Positions 1 to 11,143 are shown, counted from the stretch's first letter. The stretch: 64,000 nt of DNA from Anisus vortex (GCA_949126835.1 OX421498.1:37625118-37689117); one strand, 5' to 3'. Made by a program: numbers and translations. The notes: a model not told the origin generated them from the sequence alone.

Positions 1-411
1 CTACATCTAAATAGATAAGCGTGTATCTACATCTAAAAAGATACGCCTTTATATGTAACTAAAAAGATACGCGTGTATCTACATCTAAAAAGATACGCAT
101 GTATCTGAATTTAAAAATATTCACGTGTAGCCCTATCTACATCTAAAGAGATACGCATGTATCTACATCTAAAAAGATAAGCGTGTATCTACATCTAAAA
201 AGATACGCATGTTTCTACATCTAAAAATATACACGTGTAGGCCTATCTACATCTAAAGAGATACGCATGTGTCTACATCTAAAAAGATACGCGTGTATCT
301 ATATCTAAAAAGATACACGTGGTGGCCTATCTACATCTAAAGAGATACGCATGTATCTACATCTAAAAAGATACGCGTGTATCTATATCTAAAAAGATAC
401 GCCTTTAATAA
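1..411. repeat. 26-bp minisatellite at left edge
   Basis: Tandem copies of a unit of about 26 bp reading ATCTACATCTAAAAAGATAC followed by GCGTGT. Some longer variant units carry an inserted 'AGGCCT' segment. The unit contains ATCT/AGAT inverted pieces and an ACGCGT or ACGCAT core. The array is already running at base 1, so its true length is unknown. No coding potential. Confidence 0.9.
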
Positions 412-1020
412 CATCTCAAAGTTACTCTTTTCCTTTTTTTGTATGTTTAAAATCAGCAGCTAGAATTTGAAGAAAAAAGAAAATAACATTAACTACCAAT
501 TTGTAGCCCTATCTTTATGGGGTTTGTGGTGTGGAGGTGGATTGTTTGTGTGTGTGTGGGGGGGGGGGGGCTGTCAAGTGGGAGGGGGGAAGGTTGGAGG
601 GGGGGGGGGGGCTCAATTTGTGTATCGGATACTACTGTGAGTTTCAAGTATGTTTCCCCCCCCCCCCCCTAGAGATCTTGTCCAGGAGGTTGTGGGGCGT
701 GTGCTCCGGTGTGTACGCAACTCTTCTGGTTCTCTTTCTTTCTTCTCTAAGCTTCGGGGGAGGGGTTAAAGGCCACAACACCAGAAAGTTTCTCGGGGTG
801 ATTGTAGAGCGAGCGAGCGAGAGAGAGATTTAATTTTGAGGTCAACATTGATTGAATGAAAGGCCAGCGTGTGATGATGCAATATTCTCCACCCGTGTCC
901 GGTAACACGATGACCAATGCAGGACAAGGCAAGGCCAACAACAATCTCTTCATCTATGTATCCAATAATCTATTTGGTTATCTTTGAATATATGTATAGA
1001 TCTTTATGTTTATTTATGCT
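412..1020. other. Non-coding spacer with G and C homopolymer runs
   Basis: No gene recognised. The segment 550-670 has three G or C runs longer than 10 bases and a GT-rich stretch. The open frames over it are compositional. The remainder is ordinary AT-rich DNA up to the target duplication of the next transposon. Confidence 0.5.
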
Positions 1021-1865
1021 TCCTATCTCAGGGGTCGGCAACCATTTGCTAATGGTGTGCCAAACTAGGATTTCTAAATCCTCCAGCGTGCCAACAGCCC
1101 AAATGTCAACATGCTCTACTATACTTGTTAATTACTTTTTATAAGACATGTGAGTGATTATCATCCTTTTTAGTTGCATTTATAAAAGTACAATACTTTA
1201 TTACTAAACTTTCACATTTATGGTAATTATTTTGTAAACATTATCATTTGGCTGTCAAGATGAGGATCTAGCAACTGCTAATAATTATTATAGTATTTAA
1301 TTCTCAGTTATAACCGAGATTTTCATTAATTTATTTTAATTTCCCGTGATGTCCTGCAACTATCGTAAAGAGGAAGTGATACGTTGTAATTATACAAACT
1401 GGGTAGTTAATGTAGTGTTTCAGAAATGTGCATATAATTTTAGTCACATAATATTTATATAATGTTCAACTACTATTTACAGTTTGGTCATTATAAAGTT
1501 AGGCTTATAAATTGTTGGCCATTTCGTCTTTTATACTAGAAAAATAAGAAGCATAATATTAGAAGTATTAGCGCAAATAAAACGTGTCAATTATCCCCCT
1601 TTAATTAAAATAAAGTTTCAAAATTTGATTCAATAGTGATGTCAAAAACGTTATGTTTTGTAATATAAAAAATATTACTGACTATTACTGATTAATTATT
1701 ATTTCTTTATATAATCCCAGCATTTTGGTATTCATTACAAGTTTTAATTAGAGAGATACAATTAATTTACGTTAAACAGTTGTAAATAAACGTTTCCTGC
1801 ATTGATTGTTTGTCCATTTAACCTTAAATAGTTTATCTTTTTAACATTAGCCTAATAATTACAAT

Positions 1866-2251
1866 CAGGGTTCTCACATTTTTTCTGAAAAAAAATTAAG
1901 GCTGTTTCCAGACTATTTCAAGGCTATAAGAGTAAGAGTTAAATTCCAGGCTGCTGGAACACGTTATTTGGAAAATGGTCACAAAATGGTCACGCGCCTC
2001 TTCCCCCTAAGTGACCTAAATATGGCGTGAATGAGGTCGGCGTTTATGGCGTATAAAAATAGGATTGGCGTTTTTTGTCTGACCTTGTTTTTTATAATAA
2101 ATTTAGATATTATATAGATATAGATAAATTTCCAGGCTGACAAACTATTTTTCAATGCTAAAATGCCAATATTCAAGGTTGTCAAGGCCTTGATTTGTTT
2201 TTTTTGAAACTCCAGACTTTTCCAGACTTTCCAGACTGTGTGAGAACCCTG
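1866..2251. mobile_element. MITE with CAGGGTTCTCACA inverted repeats, nested in the hAT copy
   Basis: The ends are CAGGGTTCTCACA and TGTGAGAACCCTG, a perfect 13-bp inverted repeat over 386 bp. The same six bases TACAAT lie directly outside both ends (1860-1865, 2252-2257). An 8-bp match is not present, so the superfamily is uncertain; the CAGGG end is hAT-like. The interior repeats 'TTTCCAGACT' motifs. It interrupts the older element 1029-3292. Confidence 0.85.
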
Positions 2252-2973
2252 TACAATTTACAACAACTGAATAATATAATGCTGTTAAAAGTCTCGTATA
2301 TTTATTAAATTAATAAAAACAAATTTTGTTTTAGAATAGCTTAAATTTATGTTTAATTATAGAAGACGAGCATATAAACTATTTTAAATGTAATTAGTCG
2401 AATTTAATTAGTCCTGCTATTTGCTAATTTATAATGGTCGATACATATTTAGTCATTTCTGAGTAGTGAAGTGTAAGTGACCTCTTTAATTGTTTAACAC
2501 AGCTTTCATGTGCTCTAAGTACTGTTCGCAAATGTAAGTTGAACCAAAAGCTGAAAGAAGAGTGAATAAATGCCTGACAGTTGAGGATAGCAGATCATTT
2601 TCCAGCAAATTGGCATTTCAATGCCCATTGTTTTTGGATGTTTAAAATTCAACTGGCTGCGTTTTAAAATCGTCAATATCCCTTCACTTAAAATACATCT
2701 AAGAAGATTGTAGTAAGATATAGTTAGTTAGGCTTGATGAGGTATGAAAAAATGAGTCAATGAATTTGAAAGTCTTGCCTTTGTTTAGAAAACTTCGCGT
2801 TGAGTGCTTCGAACTAAAAAGCCCAACTATATATCTTAATATATGCCTTAATAAAGGGAAGTACATATAGTTAAATGTTTTAAAATTGATTTCACTCAAG
2901 ATATAAGGAAATCCATTCCAGTGATCTAACAGTTCAAGTGCTGTTTGACCCGTCCTTGTAAATGCCTTTAACT

Positions 2974-3138
2974 CAGTGGCGTAGCTAGGGGAGAGGAAGG
3001 GGTCCAAATTCAAAAGTCCCCCCGGGCCCTACTTGAGGGGGCCCCCAAAGGAGTGTCCGTAAATATTTTTTTTGCAGGGCCCCTAAAGAGGTTAAGCCCC
3101 CTTCCCCCCGGGCCCCCAAATCTCTAGCAACGCCACTG
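2974..3138. mobile_element. hAT MITE, family CAGTGGCGTAGCTAG, copy 1
   Basis: 165 bp, starting CAGTGGCGTAGCTAGGGG and ending CTAGCAACGCCACTG. The flanks CTTTAACT (2966-2973) and CTTCAACT (3139-3146) are an 8-bp target duplication with one later substitution. The interior is rich in GGGCCC/CCCCC blocks. The same element recurs at 43680-43868. It is nested inside the hAT copy 1029-3292 and so is younger than it. Confidence 0.9.
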
Positions 3139-3478
3139 CTTCAACTCACTGAAAGGTGTTGCTATGTCATTCAGAAACACCGGCTTCAACAGTCAGTTTT
3201 CCTTATTCAAAGCCTTGGAGGTCTCTCGCGTGCCATTGAAAATCGCCCTGCGTGCCAAGTTTGGCACGCGTGCCTTAGGTTGCCGACACCTGTCCTATCT
3301 TACAAAAAGACCTAGAAGAATTACGTAAATGAGATTCTAACTGGAGTATGTCTTTCCACCAAGAAAAGTGCCAACTGGTAAGAGTATCCAAGAAGAAGAA
3401 ACAAATAATTACAAACTACTTCATTTCACGGAAAAGGACTAACCCAAACTAAAATTGTATAGTATTTAGAGGGTTAAA

Positions 3479-3730
3479 ATCTTTATAAATAAAAAGCTCT
3501 GTGTGTGTGTATTTAACCAATCAAATTGGTTTATTTAAATTAAAGACACGTGACCATATTGTCACATGTTTTACCTTTGCTGCGTGGATAAAGTATCGGA
3601 CTGCCATGCGGTAGACCCGGGTTCGATTCTCCGGAAGTCTATACTTTTTTTTCTTCTAAATTTGTTATATTTCAATTTTTTTTTTTTTAAAGATTGTAAA
3701 TCCACGGGCAAAGCCGGGCAATTTAGCTTT
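3479..3730 (+). mobile_element. Possible Helitron-like non-autonomous remnant with tRNA-like head
   Basis: It starts TCTTTATAAATAAAAAGCTC and contains GTGTGTGTGT. It ends in the hairpin-like 'CACGGGCAAAGCCGGGCAATTTAGCT', which resembles the Helitron 3' hairpin plus CTRR terminus, though degraded. Between them, 3580-3640 holds a tRNA-like stretch with a box B (GGTTCGATTCT). The assignment rests on terminal resemblance only; it could be a SINE beside an unrelated hairpin. Confidence 0.4.
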
Positions 3731-3947
3731 TTTTTTTTTGTTAAATACAAAAATTTGCCTATTTTTAACCCGATTACAATATTTATTTTAAATTCTAAAT
3801 GTCTTCAGTAAAAAATAATAATGTTTTCAATTATTAGATCTATAGCTTTCTGTTAATTGTAGTTTATAATTACAACGCCGGGGGATTTAGTTTGTAAATG
3901 ATCATAATCTTAAAATACTCACATTGATTAAGTATTAAAAAAAAAGA

Positions 3948-4345
3948 ATGAAAACATTAGGCTTCATAAAAAGAAAGTTTTACCAATGCAATAAGAACAT
4001 AAAACTAAAATGCTATCTAACTCTAGTCAGACCTATATTAGAATATGCATTTTCTGTATGGGACCCAACAACTAAAGAAAACATTAAGTAATTAGAACAA
4101 ATCCAGAAAAGAGTTGTGAGGTTCATTACTACAGCTGACAAGAGTAACACAAATAGTTATTTCACTAAACCTAGAAACACTAGAGGACAGAAGGGCAAAG
4201 AGTAAAGTAGTAATATTACACAAGGCATTAAATTCTAACTTAGAAATACAACCCAATAACAATATATTACAATACTAAAAAAAGCATAGGGACAGAAACA
4301 TTTTCCTTATCCGATAATATGCAAGAACAAGTGCATATAAGTATT
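3948..4345 (+). pseudogene. LINE reverse-transcriptase C-terminal fragment (5' part of a split copy)
   Basis: Translation gives the post-YADD 'thumb' region typical of jockey/CR1-like LINEs: KTLGFIKRKFY, LVRPILEYAFSVWDP, LEQIQKRVVRF, then after a frameshift LETLEDRRAK and a degraded HRDRN...YARTSAYKY. An in-frame TAA interrupts it near 4089. The fragment stops at 4345, where a hAT element begins. The remaining 3' part of the same LINE resumes near 6614, so the copy is split by that insertion. Confidence 0.8.
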
Positions 4346-6610
4346 CAGTGGCGTATTTAAGCATGTTCCATATGGAACAGGGAACCCCACACAAACGGAG
4401 TCCCCAACACAAAAGGGCCCCCACACATTCCCCAAAAAAACTTGTTTTCCTTTTCTTTTGGAAATTAGAATAGTTGTGTAACATTTATGGCCAACAGAGG
4501 TCACAGGGCTGCAGAAATGTTGCACTTCAAGAATTCCTGCACGAGCAGATGATTTATATTAATGTTTTTCCTGGACAGTCGTATGATAAGGCTTCTTCAA
4601 TGAGTGGTAAATACAATGGACTTCGTGCATTGGTTCTGAACATAAACCCGTTAGCAGTTTGGGTGCCAGGCACCGCACAATCTGTCACACACCCTGAACT
4701 TACTTGGTAAAACAGAAGCTGAAAACTGTTCATCAGCTGTGTCATTTTTTTGACCTCCTGCAACATTGTTATACTTTTCTTTACAGCATCTACCCATCGT
4801 TACTATATTTTAGCACAGAAATCACAATCTTTTGGTGAACCACTATATGTACCAAAGAAACTGTCAGATACACGCTAGTCTTGCCAGTATGGAGTCTATT
4901 GTCGCTGATGATGACGATAAAGCCATCACCCGTTCAATGGCCGATGACCTTCATATCCCAATGTCATCTTTGGAGGTGGATAGATATGCAGTATTTTGGC
5001 ATGATAATTTACAACGTTTCAATCCCACAAGTAAAGTCACTCAAGACCAACATATTTGACTCAATATGGCCGTTGCCTTTCCCAAGTCGCTCAAAACCTT
5101 TGTTGGATTTAAGCGAAACAGATTTGATGAGTATGTAGCTCAAGGAAAAGTGAAGTCCGGGACAGCCGAATATGTTAAAATGAATACCAGACAACGTCTT
5201 CGCAGTGTTCGTGTGACATCACTGGACTATGGGCAGGCACAAGAAGCAGAGTTATCACGAAGAGAGAACTTCTGTGTTGAGTTTTCTTCCAGTTATAGAC
5301 CAGTAGAAGCAATCAGTTCATCAGCGTATCAATACATACATTATTGTTTGTGAACTATTTGGACTCCTCGGTAAACTTAACTATGTACTGATGAAATTCC
5401 ACATGCAGCTGTGAAATTTTTCCAAATTTATGACAAAGATTTGGACGATTACCTTGGTAATGAACTGGTTCAATTCACTGAATTATCCAAGTAACATGCT
5501 GATTTAATGAAGAATAAACAAAAACACGCCTTTGGTTATGAACAGTTAGTTTACAAATTGATTGTTGATCAAAGTCTGTCAGATACTTAAGCGAACATTG
5601 AAGTTAATTATGTATCTGGTACTTATGGTTGCCAGTGCATCTAGTGAACGATCATTCTACAAATTGAAGTTGATATAAAAAAAAAAACAGGCTGCGAACA
5701 ACCATGACTCAAGAGAAGCGTCTGCCCTAAGTCTTCTTGAGCTTGAACTATTTCAACTGTTTTATTTCAAATTGTTTCGTTTGTTTTCGTTTTTTTATAA
5801 ATATTTTAAAGACTCAAAAAGAGACTTCCTTTTTTTTATATATATATAATTTAAAGAAAATATTTAATTTTTTTAACATTTACATTATTTCAAAACTTTT
5901 AAAGTACATGTAATTGATGCTGGTAAATAAATTACCAGTTTGGCAAAACATTAATCATTAAATGTACATAAGTGGTCGTGGGACAAGCATAATATTAGAG
6001 TTTTAAGGTGGCTTATGTGCTAAAATTTTCTCATCTGAAAATCAACAAGCATTGTTGGATCACTAATATCGTTGAAGGGAACACGCAATGCATGCCTCGA
6101 CGTTATCGAAAAAAAAAATTCATATTTGATTGTGGCCAGCCAGCTTTAGCTCCTCCGTATGCTAATGTTCATATCTTCAAAAGAAACACGTTAAGTGTAA
6201 ACAGTAATTTATGCATTTCAAAATTCAAGTTCACATTAAATTCCGATGAAATACACAATTAAGATGAAACGAATGAAGAATTTGAAAAAAAAAAAAGAAT
6301 TTTATTTTAAGGCTTAGGCCTATAAACTTTTTTTTTTAACTTATGAATCATAAAGACTGCATCGGGCACTTACTGTCATAAACATTCAGATAAAAATTTG
6401 AACTGAACAAGCAAATACTGCAACAAATGCTGTGAATATGAGTGTTCAAACCAGCAACTGAAGTGAAATGCTAATTTATTCGCTAAATCGGCAGTCAGGG
6501 TCAGACAGAGTGGGTTACTGGATATCATTGAGCATCAGCAGCACCGCACACAGGCTAATACATCATGTCGGAAGGGAGCTGGAGCGAGGTTACGAGGGTC
6601 CCCCACATAC
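4346..6610 (+). pseudogene. Decayed autonomous hAT transposon (DUF4371/ZMYM1-like transposase) inserted in a LINE
   Basis: The element starts with CAGTGGCGTA, the end of the small MITEs at 2974 and 43680. Behind it, in broken frames, are blocks typical of DUF4371-type hAT transposases. These are GQSYDKASSMSGKYNGL and NINPLAVWVPGTAQS (4576-4690), a degraded block ending KKLSDTR (about 4730-4880), and finally ASSERSFYKLKL with LRTTMTQE (about 5633-5730), the hAT C-terminal dimerisation region. Frameshifts and stops throughout make it non-functional. The right terminus is degraded; the position given is where LINE sequence resumes. Inference: this is a relative of the source element for the CAGTGGCG MITEs. 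Confidence 0.8.
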
Positions 6611-6613
6611 ATT

Positions 6614-6790
6614 TAGGAATACTCTTTCTTCCCGAGTGGCAACCGGGAATGAAATGGGTTGTCTGAACAAATTAGGAAAACCGGCAACATAACATCATTT
6701 AAAACACTAATCAAAACCCAAGACTAAACCACGATAAGCGTAGGACGCAATAATCTTCTGTTTAGAAGGAACGTCTATAACAGATACGAT
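6614..6790 (+). pseudogene. LINE 3' end (continuation of the split copy)
   Basis: Reads through the typical end of the RT frame: a degraded YSFFP, then NGLSEQIRKT and TSFKTLIKTQD. The conserved non-coding tail AGCGTAGGACGCAATAATCT, then TTCT and AGAAGGAACGTCTATAACA, follows. The same tail is found at 62853-63012, weakly at 29230-29290 and, in reverse, at 16583-16660. With the fragment 3948-4345 it makes one LINE copy interrupted by the hAT element. Confidence 0.75.
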
Positions 6791-6811
6791 CCATTAATGC
6801 ACATATCAGTC

Positions 6812-6975
6812 TCCGTATCTATCTATCTATCTACCCATCATTGTGTCTAAGCATCTATGATCTATCAACCTATGTATATATCAATCTATCTAAGCATCTA
6901 GTTATGTATATATCTAACTATGTATGCATTTACCCATTTATCTATACATCTATCCATTCACACATGTCTCGCTCT
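6812..6975. repeat. Degenerate TCTA/ATCTAT simple repeat
   Basis: Runs of TATCTATCTATC decaying into imperfect TATCTA/CATCTA motifs. The open frame across it is compositional. Confidence 0.75.
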
Positions 6976-7732
6976 ATTTATCCATACAGTTATCCATCCT
7001 ATAATCCTATATAAATATGTATGGGTGGCAAATCTTATTTCCTGGGTACAAAATTATCTAGTGTCACACCTGCATTATAAAGTTAACCCTTACAGTCCCG
7101 GGCGCGTATATAGCGGAACTGAAGGCAGCATAGATAGAAGTAAGTCGGTACGGGAAGGGTTAAACCAATGATTTTTTGTTAAGCCCAAGCTGACCTAAAC
7201 ATGTTTTATTCCAACGGTTTGCAGTGACCCCAGCGGAAACAAAATAATCTGTTGTTTTAAGTTAATCATAATCAGTGGACCTTAATAAAGAAGGTGGGAG
7301 GGGGTGGGGTAGGAAAAGCAACATGAAAAGGAGGGATGGGGGGGGGAGGACTTATTGCACATGTAGTCCTCAGAAACATTCTAACATTCGTAAGGAAATA
7401 CTATATAGGACATATTATAGAGTTTTTATCATGATTCGTGTGCGAAATTTGGGTCCGCATTCTTAGATTACTTTGATTCTATTTTAACCGCCAAGTAAGT
7501 AAAGGTTGTGTATGTGTGTGTGTGAGGGGGGGTATTCAAATGTCATGCCACCGGTATCTGATAAGCTATCAGTGTAAGATTTGACAAACCTAATACAGGG
7601 CGTTCATATTACAACTTGTAATATACACAGAACTTGTTTGTTATTTTTTGTACAGTGTTTAAGGGCATATAAAGTGTTGGAAAAGATTTAATAAGGTTTA
7701 TATAAGGGTGTATAAAGGGTATAAGCTTTAAA
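6976..7732. other. Spacer, nothing recognised
   Basis: AT-rich sequence with short G runs (7290-7350, 7525-7540). I see no protein similarity, terminal repeat or RNA gene on either strand. Confidence 0.4.
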
Positions 7733-7772
7733 CTATATACATATATATTATATATATATATATATATATATG
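7733..7772. repeat. (AT)n microsatellite
   Basis: Nearly uninterrupted TATATA run. Confidence 0.9.
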
Positions 7773-7892
7773 TAGTTATGTATATGAGTTAGTTATAGTA
7801 GTTATATTACCAAAGTTGGTGTTTTCGTGTATTCTGGGTATCGAATCTAGATATTCGGTGGATAGATTAAATGATTAAACGCCCCAAGACAG

Positions 7893-9477
7893 CAGACCTG
7901 CCTACCCCCCACTGGACCCATGAGGGAGACAGAGGCTAGTTATGTGGGAGATTTTCCAACTGATGAGGGAGATTTAGAGCAGCATAACAAAAATACATAA
8001 TAATATAATAATAATTATAATTATACACAAACTATTTTATCATAGTTACAAAGAAACACAGGTTTGCATTTGCAGCATAATATATGATAATATTTAATCT
8101 ACATGAAATAACATCATTCCAAATGCAATGGTCAGTGCAGGTCTTCCTGACTATTGAAAAAATACGCTCACAAGGCGCGCTAGAGTGGGGAATTGTGAGT
8201 ATCCCCTTCATGACTAGAGAGCTGGGGATACTCGGAGGACAACTTTGTCCAGCTGTGATCAACCCGTACATTTACTGGCAGATCCAAGTCAGTACTCTGC
8301 AGCTTGGCGAACTGCTCAAGGATAACATCCCTGTCAGCAACCTATCTAAGTAGTAATTTAGATGGGAAGACGTTATGTTCTTTCTTTTATGAAGGTTGAC
8401 TACAACTGAATTGACAAGGACTTGGTCATCCAAGGGCAGGTTTTGCACCAAGTATTCACAGACATTACAAAAATATAAGTCTTACAGACTTGTAAAACTC
8501 AGAAATTGTCTCCTTTATAAGTTTATAGAAGGAGGGGCACATGACAGAAAAAGTTGTTTTAATTTTGATTAGGCCCTAACCCCAAACTCCACTTTTCAAA
8601 GGCACATATTAATTTTCATAAAAAAAAAATTATAATGGAATTTAATAATAGCCATATTATATTTTATTAATCTTATAGAAAACTTACTATTTATTATTAT
8701 ATTTACATAGAGTATAGAGGTTTCAGTTATTTAGGGCTTTTGAAAAAAAATAATTCTACCGATATAGCCTAACTTAATAGCAAAATAACATTGTTTGAGA
8801 ATGACGTAGTCAATGGCTGAAGCTTCGGATCAGCTTTCAGACTCAAAATTATATTCTGAGTCACATAGCATTAGCATGCCTTAAAAAGGTTCCTAACTGA
8901 TTTATAACGTAAGCCAAATGACCTAGCTTATTCTATTTCATTACAATAGTATTACTATTAGCATAGGCCTGGGCATTGCATTGCTAGCAACAAGCTCGAC
9001 ATCCATCGTTGTAAAAATAAATTAAAAAAAAAAAAGAACAGAAGAGCGAAAAACGGAAGATTATTTATTAGTAAAAGGAAGTAACTATATTTATTATAAG
9101 ACATTGGATTGGAAATCGCTATTTTATCGTAGTTTTTATCTGCCGATTTTTTGGGACGGCACAGACCAGAAAGTGAAAGTGCCGCCATTTTTTTGCCGAT
9201 TCGTTGGTAAAATAAAGGGAAGTGTGTATACTGCGCATGTCCATGCAAATAAATTTTAGTTCCGACTTCCGATTTTTGACAGAAAAAGATTCGCATTTTC
9301 CGCAAGTGTCGGAAAAATATCGATCGGAAAAAAACAAAATAAAATAAATTTTTGGGAAAAAAAAATCCTAAGGCGGGGAACAAAAAAGCGGAAGAATTTT
9401 AAAGGTGTGCGTAAAAGCGGAAAACAGGGTTCAAATGCGTAGAACTCCCGCACAATGCGGGAGAGTAGGCAGGTCTG
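7893..9477 (-). pseudogene. Decayed hAT transposon with CAGACCTGCCTAC ends
   Basis: The left end CAGACCTGCCTAC (7893) and right end GTAGGCAGGTCTG (to 9477) are inverted repeats 1.59 kb apart. The six bases AGACAG lie immediately outside both (7887-7892, 9478-9483). On the minus strand around 8130-8250 there is GILTIPHSSAPCERIFSIVR plus KTCTDH, the C-terminal dimerisation block of hAT transposases. The rest of the transposase is missing or unreadable. The frame at 8958-9383 is AT-driven and not recognisable. Confidence 0.75.
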
Positions 9478-9825
9478 AGACAGTATCGGAATACGGAATA
9501 GGCCTAGTAGTCACATGACCACCAGCTGCAAGAGCGAGCAACGTGCGGTATCTGCTACAGTCACATTTGTTCCTGGTTATTACACAATAGCCTACTTGGC
9601 AGACGAGGGTGCGACAACGACGACACGCGATTAGCGGCGGCTTACTTTACGGATAATAATTGCATTTCTCTACAGTAGCAATAACTTTAGAAGCAAATAT
9701 CCAGAAACAAGCTTAGCAACTATGTGAGAGATGTCGATTTGTTAGTCTTCTATGGTTGACAGTAACCAGTGAGTTAGTGAGTTCGAAAACGAAAGGGGTC
9801 GCTGAGTGTGTGTGTGTGTATAAGG
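9478..9825. other. Spacer, nothing recognised
   Basis: Mixed-composition sequence between two transposons. No gene, RNA or repeat recognised apart from a short (GT)n at about 9805-9820. Confidence 0.4.
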
Positions 9826-9847
9826 CATGGATCGGCAACCTTTAGAA

Positions 9848-10053
9848 CAGGAGTGTGCAACATTTTTCGGCTTTGGGCCGCATATGAAATTTTATACAAC
9901 AAGACGGGCCACACAGTCTGAAAATTTATTTGCATTATCAATGAAACCAGTAAAAAAAAAATGCCGTTAGAAGCTCTTGGGGGGGGGGGGGGGCACACTA
10001 AAAGGCTTGGCGGGCCGTTTTGTGGCCCGCGGGTCGCCTGTTGCACACCCTTG
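9848..10053. mobile_element. hAT MITE, family CAGGRGTGTGCAAC, nested
   Basis: 206 bp with inverted ends CAGGAGTGTGCAAC and GTTGCACACCCTTG. The flanks CTTTAGAA (9840-9847) and CTTTAGAT (10054-10061) are an 8-bp target duplication with one mismatch. The interior contains GGGCCGCA and GCGGGCC segments and a 17-base G run. It interrupts copy 2 of the larger hAT family. Confidence 0.88.
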
Positions 10054-10139
10054 CTTTAGATAATAGTCTACCAAAGTAGGATTTGTATGTCATTAAACTT
10101 GGCAACAGGCTTAAAGTCACCCTGCTCTTGCACTCAATC

Positions 10140-10350
10140 CATCAAAGCGTTCACCGGTTTCTGTGGCCACGACATACTATGGGATTGTGTGGCCAGCACA
10201 ATGCCCAGACGCCTTTACTTTTTCCAGACTAAAGGCAGGTACCCATCAGAGCTGTGTAGGTTCAGGGACACCCTCCAGACCCGGGTACAATTAATACTGG
10301 CCTTAACCAGGGATTCGAGCCCTGGAACTTCGGTACGGCCACCGTGCCCC
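10140..10350 (-). mobile_element. tRNA-derived SINE, reverse orientation
   Basis: Read on the minus strand it has a tRNA-like head (box B near GGCTCGAATCCC), then 'GATGGGTACCTG', then the diagnostic core 'GGGCATTGTGCTGGCCACAC', and finally 'CCACAGAAACCGGTGAACGC'. The same order occurs in at least seven other copies in the window. It is not a functional tRNA gene. Confidence 0.85.
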
Positions 10351-10490
10351 TTGTAGAAGAAACAGGAATTGCTTTTTTTTTTTTGGGGGGGGGGGGGAGC
10401 GGGTTTGGCAAGCCATTGAAAATTGCTTTGCATGCGAAGTTTAGCTCCGTTGTTTTCCATATCCTGGCGTAAGGCATGGGTGTCGACTGT

Positions 10491-11143
10491 CACGGGTACG
10501 CAAAAACCTTTGCAACCAGATAAAAAAAAGGTCAATATTTTTTTTCTTCTTCAATGTCTTGGAAGTTATTTGTCATCAGCAAACAGGAATCTTTCAACAA
10601 AAAAAAAATAATAAAAAAAAATTCTGCATGTAAAATATACATGTCAGCATTTCCACCAAATGCCGGGTCAAGCCCCCGGTGCCGGTCCACGAAAGTAAAA
10701 TTACCGGGTCGCACACGAACAAAATAAACGTTCAAAATCTAGAGGTCAAGCTCATCGTGCTGTGGGCTTCTAGAGCTAGACTTCTGGTGAGAGGGTCAAT
10801 TTCACCCCAAGCGGACACTTTTTTTCTTCTTTGAACCCGTTTTATGTTTTTTTTTATTAGCTTACACCAATCAGAGTACAGACTACACTGGTCTCGGTAA
10901 TTGTCTGGAATGCATATTTTGTGGTATAGATTCAAAAGGGTGAATTTTTTTTTACAATATTTAGAGAGTCACGAAATAGGAGTATACGAGTAACCGGGTT
11001 AAGAAAAAAAGACAAGTTTGTGTAACGCTGTGCCATTCAGATTATGTCCAAAACAAAAAGACATTAGAGAATATAATAAATATGTGTATGTAAAGAGTAA
11101 ATTAATAGAAAGAGAGAGAAATAGAGATGGATAAAATATACAT
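10491..11143. other. Spacer, nothing recognised
   Basis: AT-rich with several A or T runs. No protein similarity, terminal repeats or RNA gene seen. Confidence 0.4.

Larger units (their letters stand above)
1029..3292. mobile_element. Non-autonomous hAT element, family CAGGGGTCGGCAACC, copy 1
   Basis: The left end reads CAGGGGTCGGCAACC and the right end GGTTGCCGACACCTG, a near-perfect terminal inverted repeat. The element is flanked by a perfect 8-bp duplication TCCTATCT at 1021-1028 and 3293-3300, the hallmark of hAT insertion. No transposase is readable. The copy is larger than its 1.1-kb relative at 34680-35788 partly because two other small elements (1866-2251 and 2974-3138) are inserted in it. 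Subterminal sequence ('GTGCCAAACT', 'GCGTGCCAACAGCC') is shared with the copies at 9.8, 34.7 and 43.1 kb. Confidence 0.92.
9831..10490. mobile_element. Fragmented hAT element of the CAGGGGTCGGCAACC family, copy 2
   Basis: The left subterminal piece ATCGGCAACCTTTAG (9831) continues after an inserted MITE as 'AATAGTCTACCAAAGTAGGATTT' and 'GGCAACAGGCTTAAAGTCA' (10062-10125). This is colinear with the element at 34680. The right subterminal piece 'GCCATTGAAAATTGCTTTGC' lies at about 10411-10430. A reverse SINE (10140-10350) and a G run occupy the middle. The ends are too worn to define a target duplication. Confidence 0.65.

Noticed and set aside
3580..3650. Stand-alone tRNA gene
   Set aside because: A box B-like GGTTCGATTCT is present, but acceptor and D stems do not pair; it is more likely a SINE or Helitron cargo head.
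8958..9453. Overlapping Phe/Lys-rich minus-strand frames
   Set aside because: Composition-driven. They lie within the decayed 7893-9477 transposon but do not resemble hAT transposase.
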